14,216 bases of DNA from Sulfurimonas autotrophica. Lineage in GTDB: Bacteria > Campylobacterota > Campylobacteria > Campylobacterales > Sulfurimonadaceae. Under the pieces are notes generated by a model. It was not told the origin of the DNA, did no database searches, and worked only from the letters and a program-made list of their open reading frames with translations. Position numbers and translations under genes: made by a program. Shown here one piece after another: positions 7,130 to 13,636 of this stretch (its first letter is position 1; each line of letters starts with the position of its first letter). The stretch lies in assembly GCA_015662405.1 (NCBI GenBank), contig DQUE01000184.1:1-14216 (forward strand), in the 5' to 3' direction.

Positions 7130-8242
7130 ATGGAACCATTTGTAATAGAAGAAGCACAAAACCATAGTGGAGCAAGAATTATAGCTGTCGGCGTTGGTGG
7201 CGGTGGTGGAAATATGATAGGACATATGATCAAAGAAGGGGTAACAGGTATTGAAATGATGCTTATCAATACTGATGCACAGGTACTTAATGAAACAAAT
7301 GCCACTTCAAAAATTCAAATCGGTGCGAAACTTACAAAAGGACTTGGCGCAGGTATGAAACCAAACATTGGTAAAGACTCTGCATTGGAAAATTATGATG
7401 AGATAAGATCTGCACTTGAAGGTGCAGATATAGTCTTTATCTCCGCCGGCCTTGGTGGTGGAACAGGAACAGGTGCTGCACCAGTTGTTGCTCAAATTTC
7501 CAAAGAGGTCGGAGCACTTACTATTTCTATAGTAACAAAACCTTTTGCTTTTGAAGGGAAAAAACGCTTACAAATTGCTGAAGCTGGTTTAGAAGAGCTA
7601 AAAAAAGAGAGCGATTCGATAGTTGTTATCCCAAATGACAAACTCCTTTCTATCATTGACCGAAAATTGGGAATGAAAGAGAGTTTTAAAATTGTTGATA
7701 GTGTACTAGCACAGGCAGTCAGTGGTACATCTGGAGTTATTCTATCAAGTGGAGACAATGACATCAACCTTGACTTTGCTGATTTAAAGACTGTTATGAG
7801 CCACAAAGGTATGGCACTGATGGGTGTTGGTGAGCATGAAGGTGAAAATGCTGCGTATGAAGCAATTAAAGCAGCGATAGAGTCTCCACTACTTGACAAT
7901 ATGTCTATTAATGGTGCAATGGGTGTTTTAGTGCATTTTAGTATGCACCCTGACTTTCCAATGATGGAACTTGCCGAGGCTATGGAAGTTGTGCATGAGA
8001 GTGCGCATGATGATGCTGAAGTTATCTGGGGAACTTCCACTGATGATACAATGGCTGAGAACTATATCAAAATTACAATTGTTGCCACAGGTTTTGAAAA
8101 AGAGCTTACAAATAATGAAGATTTTGTTAGCCAAACACCTGCACCAACACGCGCAAAAGTAAGACCAAGACTTGTTGTAGGTGGTGAACTCGATGGTGAT
8201 TACCTAGATATACCTGCATATATGAGACAACAACAAGATTAA
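7130..8242 (+). CDS. ftsZ: Cell division GTPase FtsZ
   Basis: FtsZ is the tubulin-like GTPase that polymerises into the cytokinetic ring. The 370-residue product has the glycine-rich N-terminal nucleotide loop (VGVGGGGGNM, 20-29), the tubulin signature GGGTGTG (109-115), the NDKLL segment, and DFADLKTVM of the T7/synergy region that completes GTP hydrolysis in the neighbouring subunit. The C-terminal linker is very short, only a few tens of residues, and ends in the conserved tail DYLDIPAYMR, which binds FtsA. The ATG at 7130 is chosen because of its strong AGGAG site and because the conserved N-terminus begins there; a longer reading from 7061 would overlap ftsA. The small J-domain gene follows after 5 nt. 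Identity is essentially certain. Confidence 0.98.
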   Translation: MEPFVIEEAQNHSGARIIAVGVGGGGGNMIGHMIKEGVTGIEMMLINTDAQVLNETNATSKIQIGAKLTKGLGAGMKPNIGKDSALENYDEIRSALEGADIVFISAGLGGGTGTGAAPVVAQISKEVGALTISIVTKPFAFEGKKRLQIAEAGLEELKKESDSIVVIPNDKLLSIIDRKLGMKESFKIVDSVLAQAVSGTSGVILSSGDNDINLDFADLKTVMSHKGMALMGVGEHEGENAAYEAIKAAIESPLLDNMSINGAMGVLVHFSMHPDFPMMELAEAMEVVHESAHDDAEVIWGTSTDDTMAENYIKITIVATGFEKELTNNEDFVSQTPAPTRAKVRPRLVVGGELDGDYLDIPAYMRQQQD

Positions 8243-8247
8243 TTCCA

Positions 8248-8547
8248 TTGCACTCCTTTGAAAAAATTATGAAGGCCAAGTCACTCCTTGGTCTTCGTGA
8301 AAAAACCTCTTTAAAAGAGATCAAAAACAGATACAAAAATCTCATGAAAAAATGGCATCCTGACAAACATAAAGAGAATTATGAACAGGCTACGCAAATG
8401 AGTATGAAAATTAATGAAGCATACCAAATCATACTTGATTATTGTAACACTTACGAATATCCTCTTGATGAAGAGAGTGTCAAAAAATCAACCTACTCGC
8501 CTGCCGAGTGGTGGCATAATAAATTTGGAAATTCTGATACTATTTAA
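8248..8547 (+). CDS. Small J-domain protein
   Basis: The 99-residue protein consists of an N-terminal J-domain (about 1-60) with HPD at 37-39 within KKWHPDK, helix III in INEAYQIILDYC, and a short tail ending in SPAEWWHNKFG. There is no Gly/Phe region, zinc finger or substrate-binding domain, so it would recruit or stimulate a DnaK-type Hsp70 for a particular task instead of acting as a general holdase. The TTG at 8248 is preferred because HSFEKIMKAKSLLGL forms J-domain helix I, but neither it nor the in-frame ATG at 8269 has a clear ribosome binding site. The start is only 5 nt after ftsZ, so it is probably read by coupling, and a stable hairpin covers the ATG alternative. A role linked to division is a guess from position only. 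Confidence 0.8.
   Translation: MHSFEKIMKAKSLLGLREKTSLKEIKNRYKNLMKKWHPDKHKENYEQATQMSMKINEAYQIILDYCNTYEYPLDEESVKKSTYSPAEWWHNKFGNSDTI
8267..8300 (+). other. Long stem-loop at the start of the J-domain gene, 25 nt after ftsZ
   Basis: GAAGGCCAAG (8271-8280) pairs with CTTGGTCTTC (8287-8296) across a 6-nt loop TCACTC, with one G-U pair; four more outer pairs (two G-U) extend it to 8267-8300 and bury the ATG at 8269. There is no T-run downstream on this strand. On the opposite strand the same element is followed by TTTTTT (8266-8261), but three wobble pairs become A-C mismatches there, so plus-strand RNA is the better folding molecule. Confidence 0.5.
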
Positions 8548-8560
8548 AGAGGCCACCACT
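8507..8560. repeat. 9-bp inverted repeat around the 3' end of the J-domain gene
   Basis: AGTGGTGGC (8507-8515) and GCCACCACT (8552-8560) are perfect complements separated by 36 nt. The right arm lies in the 31-nt gap between the convergent J-domain and membrane-protein genes. No T-run follows on either strand, so a simple terminator is unlikely; it might close a larger 3' RNA structure. Such repeats arise by chance at this spacing. Confidence 0.35.
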
Positions 8561-8578
8561 GTACTCTACAATAGTCGC

Positions 8579-9538
8579 TTAAAACCAAACACCATTCTTC
8601 ATATAATAAGCAAATGGATAATAACTCACACATAAGAGATACAGGCTCTCAAAAAAGAGTGATATTTTATATTTTATCTCTTCCTCTTCTTTACTAAAAG
8701 GGATAAGCCCAAGGACGATACCATAAAAAGTACCAATAAATAAAAATATGTACAAAAAATAGCCTATAAAGTTATAATCCTTTTGCAACATGCAAAACGG
8801 ACAGTGATGCGTAGGTAACTCATAAATATATGTTCCAAAAAAACCAATAAGAGAGATCAAAGCTATAATAACAAACAGCAAATTTACAAGAGAGAAGAGA
8901 TACCTATTTTTTATCCTATAAAAAATGACAATAGGCACAAAAGTAATATAAAAACTACTTACAAGCAGAAGAGGATTTATACTCAACAGATGAGCCATAT
9001 AGCTACCATCAATTTTAGAAAAAATTGCACCACAGCAATCTACCACACTCTTTGTATCTATAGAAATAAACATCATACTCTCAAGCCCTATTTCAAGGAG
9101 TAATAAAAAATAAGCCAATATATAAACTCTAAATTTTCGTTTTAAATATACCTGTTTCTCTGATTGCATGTCTTTGCTATTTAATACTAACCAATAAGCA
9201 AATATATACAAATTTATAATTTTAAGTATGAGCAGATGGGTTCCATATTGCGTAGCATTAACAACACCGGCTCCACACATCGCGCCTGGTAAAATATTTG
9301 CTATATCATCAAGAGTAAAAATAAAAAACAGAAACAATAAAACTTTTACATAAAATATAAATTTAATGATAACTGCAACCAAATAACTCTGTTTTTCCAA
9401 AGTATACTGAAGAGGGGTTGTAGCGTTCAAATCATATTTAGCGACTATTTTTATACTAAAATAGAGTGCTATAGATGCAAAAATGAAAAAAAGTAGATTG
9501 AGTATATGAATAGTAAGTACTTCAGGAGTTAAGAGCAT
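8579..9538 (-). CDS. Polytopic membrane protein with DsbB-like CPFCxxQ motif, last gene of the NosL-ABC operon
   Basis: The protein has 319 residues and about eight to nine predicted transmembrane helices (for example 10-30, 53-76, 101-120, 136-157, 187-206, 214-236, 257-279). Three cysteine sites stand out: Cys88 in GAMCGAG, Cys168-Cys169 in VDCCGAIF, and Cys246/Cys249 in THHCPFCMLQK. The last resembles the DsbB active site (PCxLCxxQR) and, as in DsbB, lies between two transmembrane helices; two histidines precede it. A membrane thiol-disulfide or metal-binding role is inferred, possibly using the other cysteines as partners. Its ATG at 9538 overlaps the ATPase stop by 10 nt, so it is translated with the ABC genes and probably works with them. 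I do not recognise a named family; the DsbB resemblance is confined to this motif and its surroundings. Confidence 0.75.
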   Translation of the reverse strand: MLLTPEVLTIHILNLLFFIFASIALYFSIKIVAKYDLNATTPLQYTLEKQSYLVAVIIKFIFYVKVLLFLFFIFTLDDIANILPGAMCGAGVVNATQYGTHLLILKIINLYIFAYWLVLNSKDMQSEKQVYLKRKFRVYILAYFLLLLEIGLESMMFISIDTKSVVDCCGAIFSKIDGSYMAHLLSINPLLLVSSFYITFVPIVIFYRIKNRYLFSLVNLLFVIIALISLIGFFGTYIYELPTHHCPFCMLQKDYNFIGYFLYIFLFIGTFYGIVLGLIPFSKEEEEIKYKISLFFESLYLLCVSYYPFAYYMKNGVWF

Positions 9539-10206
9539 ACTACTGATTGCCTTTGCAGTTTCCCATTATGCATCTCTATAACTTTATCGACAAAATCTAA
9601 ATCAAAAAAGAGAGGATCATGTGTCGCAACGATAATAGTTTTATGAAGTGATTTGAGCTTTTTGAGTATTTGTATAAATTCACAAGAGAGCTTTTGATCC
9701 AAATTTGCTGTTGGTTCATCTGCTAAAATAATTTTTGGATTATTTACATTTGCACGTGCTATAGCAGTTCTTTGCTGTTCCCCGCCAGATAATTTTTTTA
9801 CTAGTACCTCTTTTTTATGAACAATAGTAAACATATTCATAACATGCATGAGCTTTTCTTGTAACTCTTTTTCATCAAGGTTTAAAGGCACAAGAGGCAA
9901 CATTATATTCTCCCAAACACTTAATGTCGGAATGAGATTGTATTTTTGAAATATAAAACCAATATTATCTCGTCTATATTGACTACTAAAGTGATCTGGT
10001 AATTTTGCTATATGTTTTTTATCCACCAAAACATCACCGCTTGTCGGTTTTAAAACTCCTGCTATCAATGAAAGAATAGTACTTTTTCCACTGCCACTCA
10101 CACCTTTTAGTATAACAAGTTCACCCTCTTTTACTTCCAAATCAATATTCTCTAGTGCCACAATATTGTTATCATAAACTTTACTTACATGTTTTAGCTG
10201 AATCAT
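9529..10206 (-). CDS. ABC transporter ATP-binding protein, MacB/LolD type
   Basis: This 225-residue subunit has every ABC ATPase motif: Walker A GVSGSGKST (35-43), Q-loop in GFIFQKYNL (83-91), signature LSGGEQQR (139-146), Walker B IILADEP (159-165), D-loop ANLD (167-170) and the switch histidine in ATHDP (194-198). The sequence around IFQKYNLIPTLSVWENI and DEPTANLD is typical of the LolD/MacB/FtsE group, which partners FtsX-fold permeases and powers mechanical work across the envelope rather than classical transport through the membrane. The ATG at 10206 shares ATGA with the permease stop and has GAGG 7 nt upstream. The tail ends QSVVCS. It should dimerise and bind two permease copies. Family is certain; substrate is unknown. 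Confidence 0.93.
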   Translation of the reverse strand: MIQLKHVSKVYDNNIVALENIDLEVKEGELVILKGVSGSGKSTILSLIAGVLKPTSGDVLVDKKHIAKLPDHFSSQYRRDNIGFIFQKYNLIPTLSVWENIMLPLVPLNLDEKELQEKLMHVMNMFTIVHKKEVLVKKLSGGEQQRTAIARANVNNPKIILADEPTANLDQKLSCEFIQILKKLKSLHKTIIVATHDPLFFDLDFVDKVIEMHNGKLQRQSVVCS

Positions 10207-11375
10207 CGCATCACCTCATCAGCATCCAAAGTAGCAACCCTCCATGAAGGAATGACAGTTGCAAACATATACACAGGCAGACTTAATAAAAAAAGTAAAA
10301 ACAGTGTTTCATAATCAACTACAAACGGTAAAACAAAGTCATTTGTCATGTCATTATAGTCTATAAAAATATTTTTAATAACAGGCGCGTTTAAAACATA
10401 TACAAAAAAGAGTGCCAATATAATACCGCTTAAATAGGCAACTAAAGAAATAATCAACCCTTCATACAATCTTGCCTTAAGAACATCTTCAATTTTCCAC
10501 CCTATTGCCTTGAGAATAGCTATCTCTTTTTTCTCTTCACTGCTAAGTCCACTCGATTTATCATAAACAATCATAAAAAATGTAAAGAGCGTAATAATAA
10601 AAAGAGTTAGAAAAATAGAACTTGTCTTATCAAATTGATTTTGTAAAGCTATCTTAAAATCTTTTCGCGTGATCACGTGAAATGTCGGAAAAAGATTTTG
10701 AATTTTCACTAGTATTGCAGAGAGTTCGTCAGGATTAGTAACACTCACAGCCAAATCAGTTGCCTCAGAACTAGTATAGCCGAAAATCTTTCGTGCAGTA
10801 TCTTTACTCATAACTATCATATTGTTTGATTCTAATGTAGTCGCAGCCTTAAAGACACCTGCTATATAAATTTTTTGCACATGCAAATCAGGTGTCATAA
10901 AATTGAAATAGTCCCGATAATAACTTTTGTTTAAAATCTTTTGAACACCCTCACCTATCAACATGGATGAGGCGTTTAGTTCGCCGTTGTTTGCTATATC
11001 TGCCAAGGTTGTATTGTATTGATTTTCAAACGTATCAATGCCGACGATAACAAACTTTGCATTCATATGCTTAAACTCATAGTACCCCCACACTCTTGAA
11101 GTCACATCACCAACACCTTTAATAGTTAAAAGTTTTTCTATCATCTTTTCATCTACAGTAGTATCTCTACCAGCTTTTTGATTTGTTACGATAATTTGCG
11201 GTTGTGCATCGAGCGTAGATGCAAGCTCATACTGCAAAGAGTTCTGCACAAAGAAAAAAGATGCCAACACAGCAATCAAAAGTGTTAAAACTACTCCTAT
11301 GAAGATATTTTTTGCTCTATAACGCACTATATACCCAAGTGCATACTCCAATAAATAAAGGTTTATTTTTTTCAC
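10203..11375 (-). CDS. FtsX-like ABC permease (MacB/LolC/E class)
   Basis: The 390-residue protein has the four-helix layout of this class: one helix near the N-terminus (about 24-44), a large periplasmic domain (about 45-250), then three helices (about 254-275, 307-330, 360-380). The cytoplasmic coupling region EEKKEIAILKAIGWKIEDV (about 281-299) is the hallmark of FtsX/MacB permeases and contacts the ATPase. The C-terminus PSWRVATLDADEVMR matches the family ending. The start is GTG at 11375, sharing GTGA with the stop of the small upstream gene; no strong ribosome binding site is seen, so coupling is likely. No MacA-type adaptor or outer-membrane channel is in the operon, so a tripartite efflux pump of the MacAB-TolC kind is not indicated. 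The periplasmic domain has no cysteines. Confidence 0.9.
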   Translation of the reverse strand: MKKINLYLLEYALGYIVRYRAKNIFIGVVLTLLIAVLASFFFVQNSLQYELASTLDAQPQIIVTNQKAGRDTTVDEKMIEKLLTIKGVGDVTSRVWGYYEFKHMNAKFVIVGIDTFENQYNTTLADIANNGELNASSMLIGEGVQKILNKSYYRDYFNFMTPDLHVQKIYIAGVFKAATTLESNNMIVMSKDTARKIFGYTSSEATDLAVSVTNPDELSAILVKIQNLFPTFHVITRKDFKIALQNQFDKTSSIFLTLFIITLFTFFMIVYDKSSGLSSEEKKEIAILKAIGWKIEDVLKARLYEGLIISLVAYLSGIILALFFVYVLNAPVIKNIFIDYNDMTNDFVLPFVVDYETLFLLFLLSLPVYMFATVIPSWRVATLDADEVMR

Positions 11376-11569
11376 GGTAAGATCTTTATAGAGTTGTTTT
11401 GAAGAGCCAAATTACAATTAGAAATTCCTGCTAGTTTTACAAATTGTTTTTTTTGCTCTTTTGCTGTTTGTGAGAGTGCAACATTTTGCTCCAAATAAAA
11501 GACTTCACATGCCAAGCAGAATAGTAAAGCACTACATGTAAAGAGAAAAATATAACTTTTTTTATTCAT
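11372..11569 (-). CDS. Small cysteine-bearing exported or membrane-anchored protein
   Basis: From the ATG at 11569 the product has 65 residues: basic start MNKKS, a hydrophobic segment (about 6-21) with Cys12, Cys18 and Cys21, then a charged tail (EQKKQFVKLAGISNC...) with Cys52. The hydrophobic part can be a signal peptide or single anchor. The spacing before Cys21 (CLAC) does not fit a proper lipobox, since cysteine and leucine occupy the -3 and -2 places. An in-frame TTG lies one codon upstream. The start overlaps the end of the NosL-like gene by 8 nt and the stop overlaps the permease start by 4 nt. This nested position argues that it is a real gene and a partner of the system. I do not recognise its family. 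Confidence 0.6.
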   Translation of the reverse strand: MNKKSYIFLFTCSALLFCLACEVFYLEQNVALSQTAKEQKKQFVKLAGISNCNLALQNNSIKILP

Positions 11570-12230
11570 CAAGCTTATAAACCATTGCTTGTTTTATTGC
11601 ATCAAATTTGAGTATCTTCTTTGCTTTATGGTCAAGATAAAACTGCTTTGCAGATGCCTTGTCTTTAAAAGCAATCAACTCCTTACCCATAGGACCATAA
11701 ATGTCACTTCCTAGTACAAAATATGCTTTTTTAGCATCTATAACCTTTTGTGTATAGTACTCTTGAACAAGTATATTTTTTATATTTTCAGGGTGTTGAA
11801 AATAGTATTTCATCATATCTTTTATACCATCAAAAGAAACATTTTTATCCTTATACTCTATACGTGAAATCCATCGAGGATATTTGTACAAAAACATACC
11901 GCAAACAGGACATTTATCATGCTTTGTTACAGTAAGTTTTTTATATTTATTCTCTTTTTTAGCAACTCTTTTAATATCCCACAAATATAAACTCAAAGCC
12001 TCTTTGTATTTTTTTTTCAGTGCCATACATGTTTGCTTTGTGCTCAATGCATCATAGAGCTCTTCATAGGATTTATATGCATTGACATCTACATGGAAAC
12101 ACTTTTTTTTGTAAATTTTTTCACCCATAGGGTACAATTTCTTTTCTTTAAGAGCTTGTGAATAATTTGGGTAAGAAAAGAGTAGGGTTGTAAAAATAAA
12201 AGAGAAGAAAATAAACTTAAAAAACAACAT
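11562..12230 (-). CDS. NosL-family protein with an N-terminal cytochrome-like extension, first gene of the operon
   Basis: The C-terminal half (about 100-222) is a NosL domain: HDKCPVCGM (104-112) with the Cys-x-x-Cys-Gly-Met Cu(I) site, YKYPRW, FDGIKDMMKY, a EYYTQKVIDAKKAY segment and GPMG (179-182). NosL proteins are periplasmic copper chaperones, first known from nitrous oxide reductase maturation. The N-terminus has a signal-like hydrophobic stretch (about 1-19) without a lipobox cysteine, whereas many NosL proteins are lipoproteins. Residues 35-90 (MGEKIYKKKCF...ALSLYLWDIKR) resemble a small cytochrome c in pattern but lack CxxCH; Cys44 and Cys68 remain and could form a disulfide. No nosZ, nosD, nosF or nosY is in the window, so a function outside N2O reduction is possible. 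AAGG 7 nt before the ATG is a good ribosome binding site. Confidence 0.85.
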   Translation of the reverse strand: MLFFKFIFFSFIFTTLLFSYPNYSQALKEKKLYPMGEKIYKKKCFHVDVNAYKSYEELYDALSTKQTCMALKKKYKEALSLYLWDIKRVAKKENKYKKLTVTKHDKCPVCGMFLYKYPRWISRIEYKDKNVSFDGIKDMMKYYFQHPENIKNILVQEYYTQKVIDAKKAYFVLGSDIYGPMGKELIAFKDKASAKQFYLDHKAKKILKFDAIKQAMVYKLDE

Positions 12231-12253
12231 ATAACTACCTTCGATAAAAATAT

Positions 12254-12299
12254 ATTTTAGTAGATAAATCTTATCGTAATAGTGTTAATTTAGTGTTAA
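12254..12299 (-). promoter_or_regulatory. Probable operon promoter with two 9-bp direct repeats (operator)
   Basis: On the minus strand TTAACACTA occurs twice (12299-12291 and 12288-12280), perfectly repeated with an 11-bp period, one helical turn. A plausible -10, TAAAAT, lies at 12259-12254, placing the repeats over and just upstream of the -35 position. Tandem half-sites with 11-bp spacing are typical of OmpR/PhoB-type response regulators, including the TTAA-based sites of the HP1043/CosR group. A short inverted repeat GATAA/TTATC (12263-12275) lies between the two. This is the only gap within the minus-strand gene block long enough to hold a promoter (71 nt). Confidence 0.5.
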
Positions 12300-12301
12300 A
12301 C

Positions 12302-12787
12302 TTATTTTTCTACTATCCTTAAAATCATCAATCTTCGTATAAATAATACCAAAAGAGCAGCAGCTAATATTTTAAAGTCTATTTCACTAGCAATATGAAT
12401 ATTTTCAAATGTGTCACTTTGTGTTGCCTCAGCTCCTAGTGCCTGCATAGAGAGTATTTTAGGAACATAGACTGCAGAAAATAGCAACGATGAAAATAAG
12501 ACTGTAACAGCTGCACCAAAACTTATAGCATCTCTTTGACCCATTTTATAAGCCATACCTTCATATAAAGCAACAAAAATCGCTATAAAATAGACCCAGT
12601 AGGAAAATCTACGAAAGATTTCACCCATGATAACTCCTGCATTATAATTATCTATGAGTAAATTCACAGTAATTCTGTCTGTATGAAAAATAACAGGGGC
12701 AACTATAGCACCTAAAACCAAGACAGCACCAAAAGTGGCTGCCAAAACAATAAAATAAGCAAAATCTAAATAGATATTTCTTTTCAT
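12302..12787 (-). CDS. DUF4149 (TMEM205-like) integral membrane protein
   Basis: A 161-residue protein with four predicted transmembrane helices (about 9-33, 60-78, 88-108, 137-152). The GAIVAPVIF segment (26-34) at the end of helix 1 and the following region GVIMGEIFRRFSYW (51-64) match the DUF4149/TMEM205-like family, whose function is not established. The ATG at 12787 is preferred over the TTG at 12793: GAGG lies 9 nt from the ATG but only 3 nt from the TTG. It follows prmC by 18 nt and probably shares its transcript. A link to copper from its position beside the NosL operon is only a guess, since a separate promoter seems to lie between them. Confidence 0.75.
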   Translation of the reverse strand: MKRNIYLDFAYFIVLAATFGAVLVLGAIVAPVIFHTDRITVNLLIDNYNAGVIMGEIFRRFSYWVYFIAIFVALYEGMAYKMGQRDAISFGAAVTVLFSSLLFSAVYVPKILSMQALGAEATQSDTFENIHIASEIDFKILAAALLVLFIRRLMILRIVEK

Positions 12788-12805
12788 CTTCAAAAACCTC
12801 TCTTG

Positions 12806-13636
12806 TTATACTTTTATAGTAAAGCCACGATCAAACGAACTGTAATCTTTGTAAAAGTGAATGGACGTAATATCTCTCTTTTGCAAATACCCTGATATTT
12901 TATCTTTTTGGTCATAACCCATCTCACAACTAAAAAACCTAATCTTTTGCTTTAAGACTTCATCAAGAAGTTCTTTAATGATCTCATCCCCTACTTCTCC
13001 GCCAAAGAGTGCATTTTGAGGTTCATACGCAAGATTTTTCTCTAATATAGCACCATTTTCAATGTATGGTGGATTTGAGACCAAATAATCAATCTTTTCA
13101 TAAACAGGTTCAAGAAGTGAACCGTGTCTCAGTTCTATCTGCTCTTGCATTCCAAACTTTTCTATATTTTTTTGTGCTACATGCAACGCTTTTTGCGAAA
13201 TATCAACTGCTATAATCTTAGCGTTCTTAAAATGTTTGGCAAGCATGATAGAGATAATACCACTGCCTACTCCAACTTCTACAAAAGTTATAGCAGACTC
13301 TTTATCTGCAACATTTTTTATAACCTCATCTATCAGCAATTCTGTTTCAGGACGAGGAATCAAAGCACCTTCATCTATATAAAACTCTTCACTATAAAAA
13401 CTAACTGAATTTGTTATATATTCAAAAGGCTCATGGTTTTTTCTTCTATCTACCCACTCAAAGAGCTCTTGTGAAACGCTTACTTCACTCTTTTGATGCG
13501 TAATAAGCCAAAGTTCATCAACACCAAGATACCTCATGACAAGAAGTTGCGCTTCTCTTGAAGCTCTTGGTATCTGCGATGTTAAAGTCTCTGTTATCTC
13601 TTGGAGTAAATCTTTAACTATATATCTGTTTCGCAT
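12806..13636 (-). CDS. prmC: Peptide chain release factor N5-glutamine methyltransferase
   Basis: PrmC (HemK) methylates the glutamine of the GGQ motif in release factors RF1 and RF2, using S-adenosylmethionine, and so raises termination efficiency. The 276-residue protein has the N-terminal helical substrate-binding domain (about 1-80), the linker IPRPETE (93-99), the SAM-binding loop VEVGVGSG (119-126), the acidic end of beta-2 in AVDIS (143-147), and the catalytic NPPY (188-191), which holds the target glutamine. All key residues are present. The ATG at 13636 lies inside the end of the upstream protease gene, a 19-nt overlap. prfA, often next to prmC in other bacteria, is not here. Confidence 0.95.
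   Translation of the reverse strand: MRNRYIVKDLLQEITETLTSQIPRASREAQLLVMRYLGVDELWLITHQKSEVSVSQELFEWVDRRKNHEPFEYITNSVSFYSEEFYIDEGALIPRPETELLIDEVIKNVADKESAITFVEVGVGSGIISIMLAKHFKNAKIIAVDISQKALHVAQKNIEKFGMQEQIELRHGSLLEPVYEKIDYLVSNPPYIENGAILEKNLAYEPQNALFGGEVGDEIIKELLDEVLKQKIRFFSCEMGYDQKDKISGYLQKRDITSIHFYKDYSSFDRGFTIKV

Noticed and set aside
7492..8040. Open frame of 182 codons on the minus strand, opposite ftsZ
   Set aside because: It is the antisense of a strongly conserved gene; its serine- and proline-rich product resembles no protein and there is no start signal.
10668..10677. Perfect palindrome CGTGATCACG
   Set aside because: It lies in the middle of the permease coding region and 10-bp palindromes are common by chance in 14 kb.
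10203..11375. MacAB-TolC type antibiotic or siderophore pump
   Set aside because: No MacA adaptor or outer-membrane factor is in the operon; similarity is only at the level of the FtsX/MacB fold.
11501..11520. Lipobox in the 65-residue protein (CLAC)
   Set aside because: Cysteine at -3 and leucine at -2 do not fit the lipobox rule, so a lipoprotein call is not justified.
12080..12130. Heme-binding cytochrome c site in the NosL-like protein
   Set aside because: Only KKKCFH is present; there is no CxxCH, so covalent heme is not supported.
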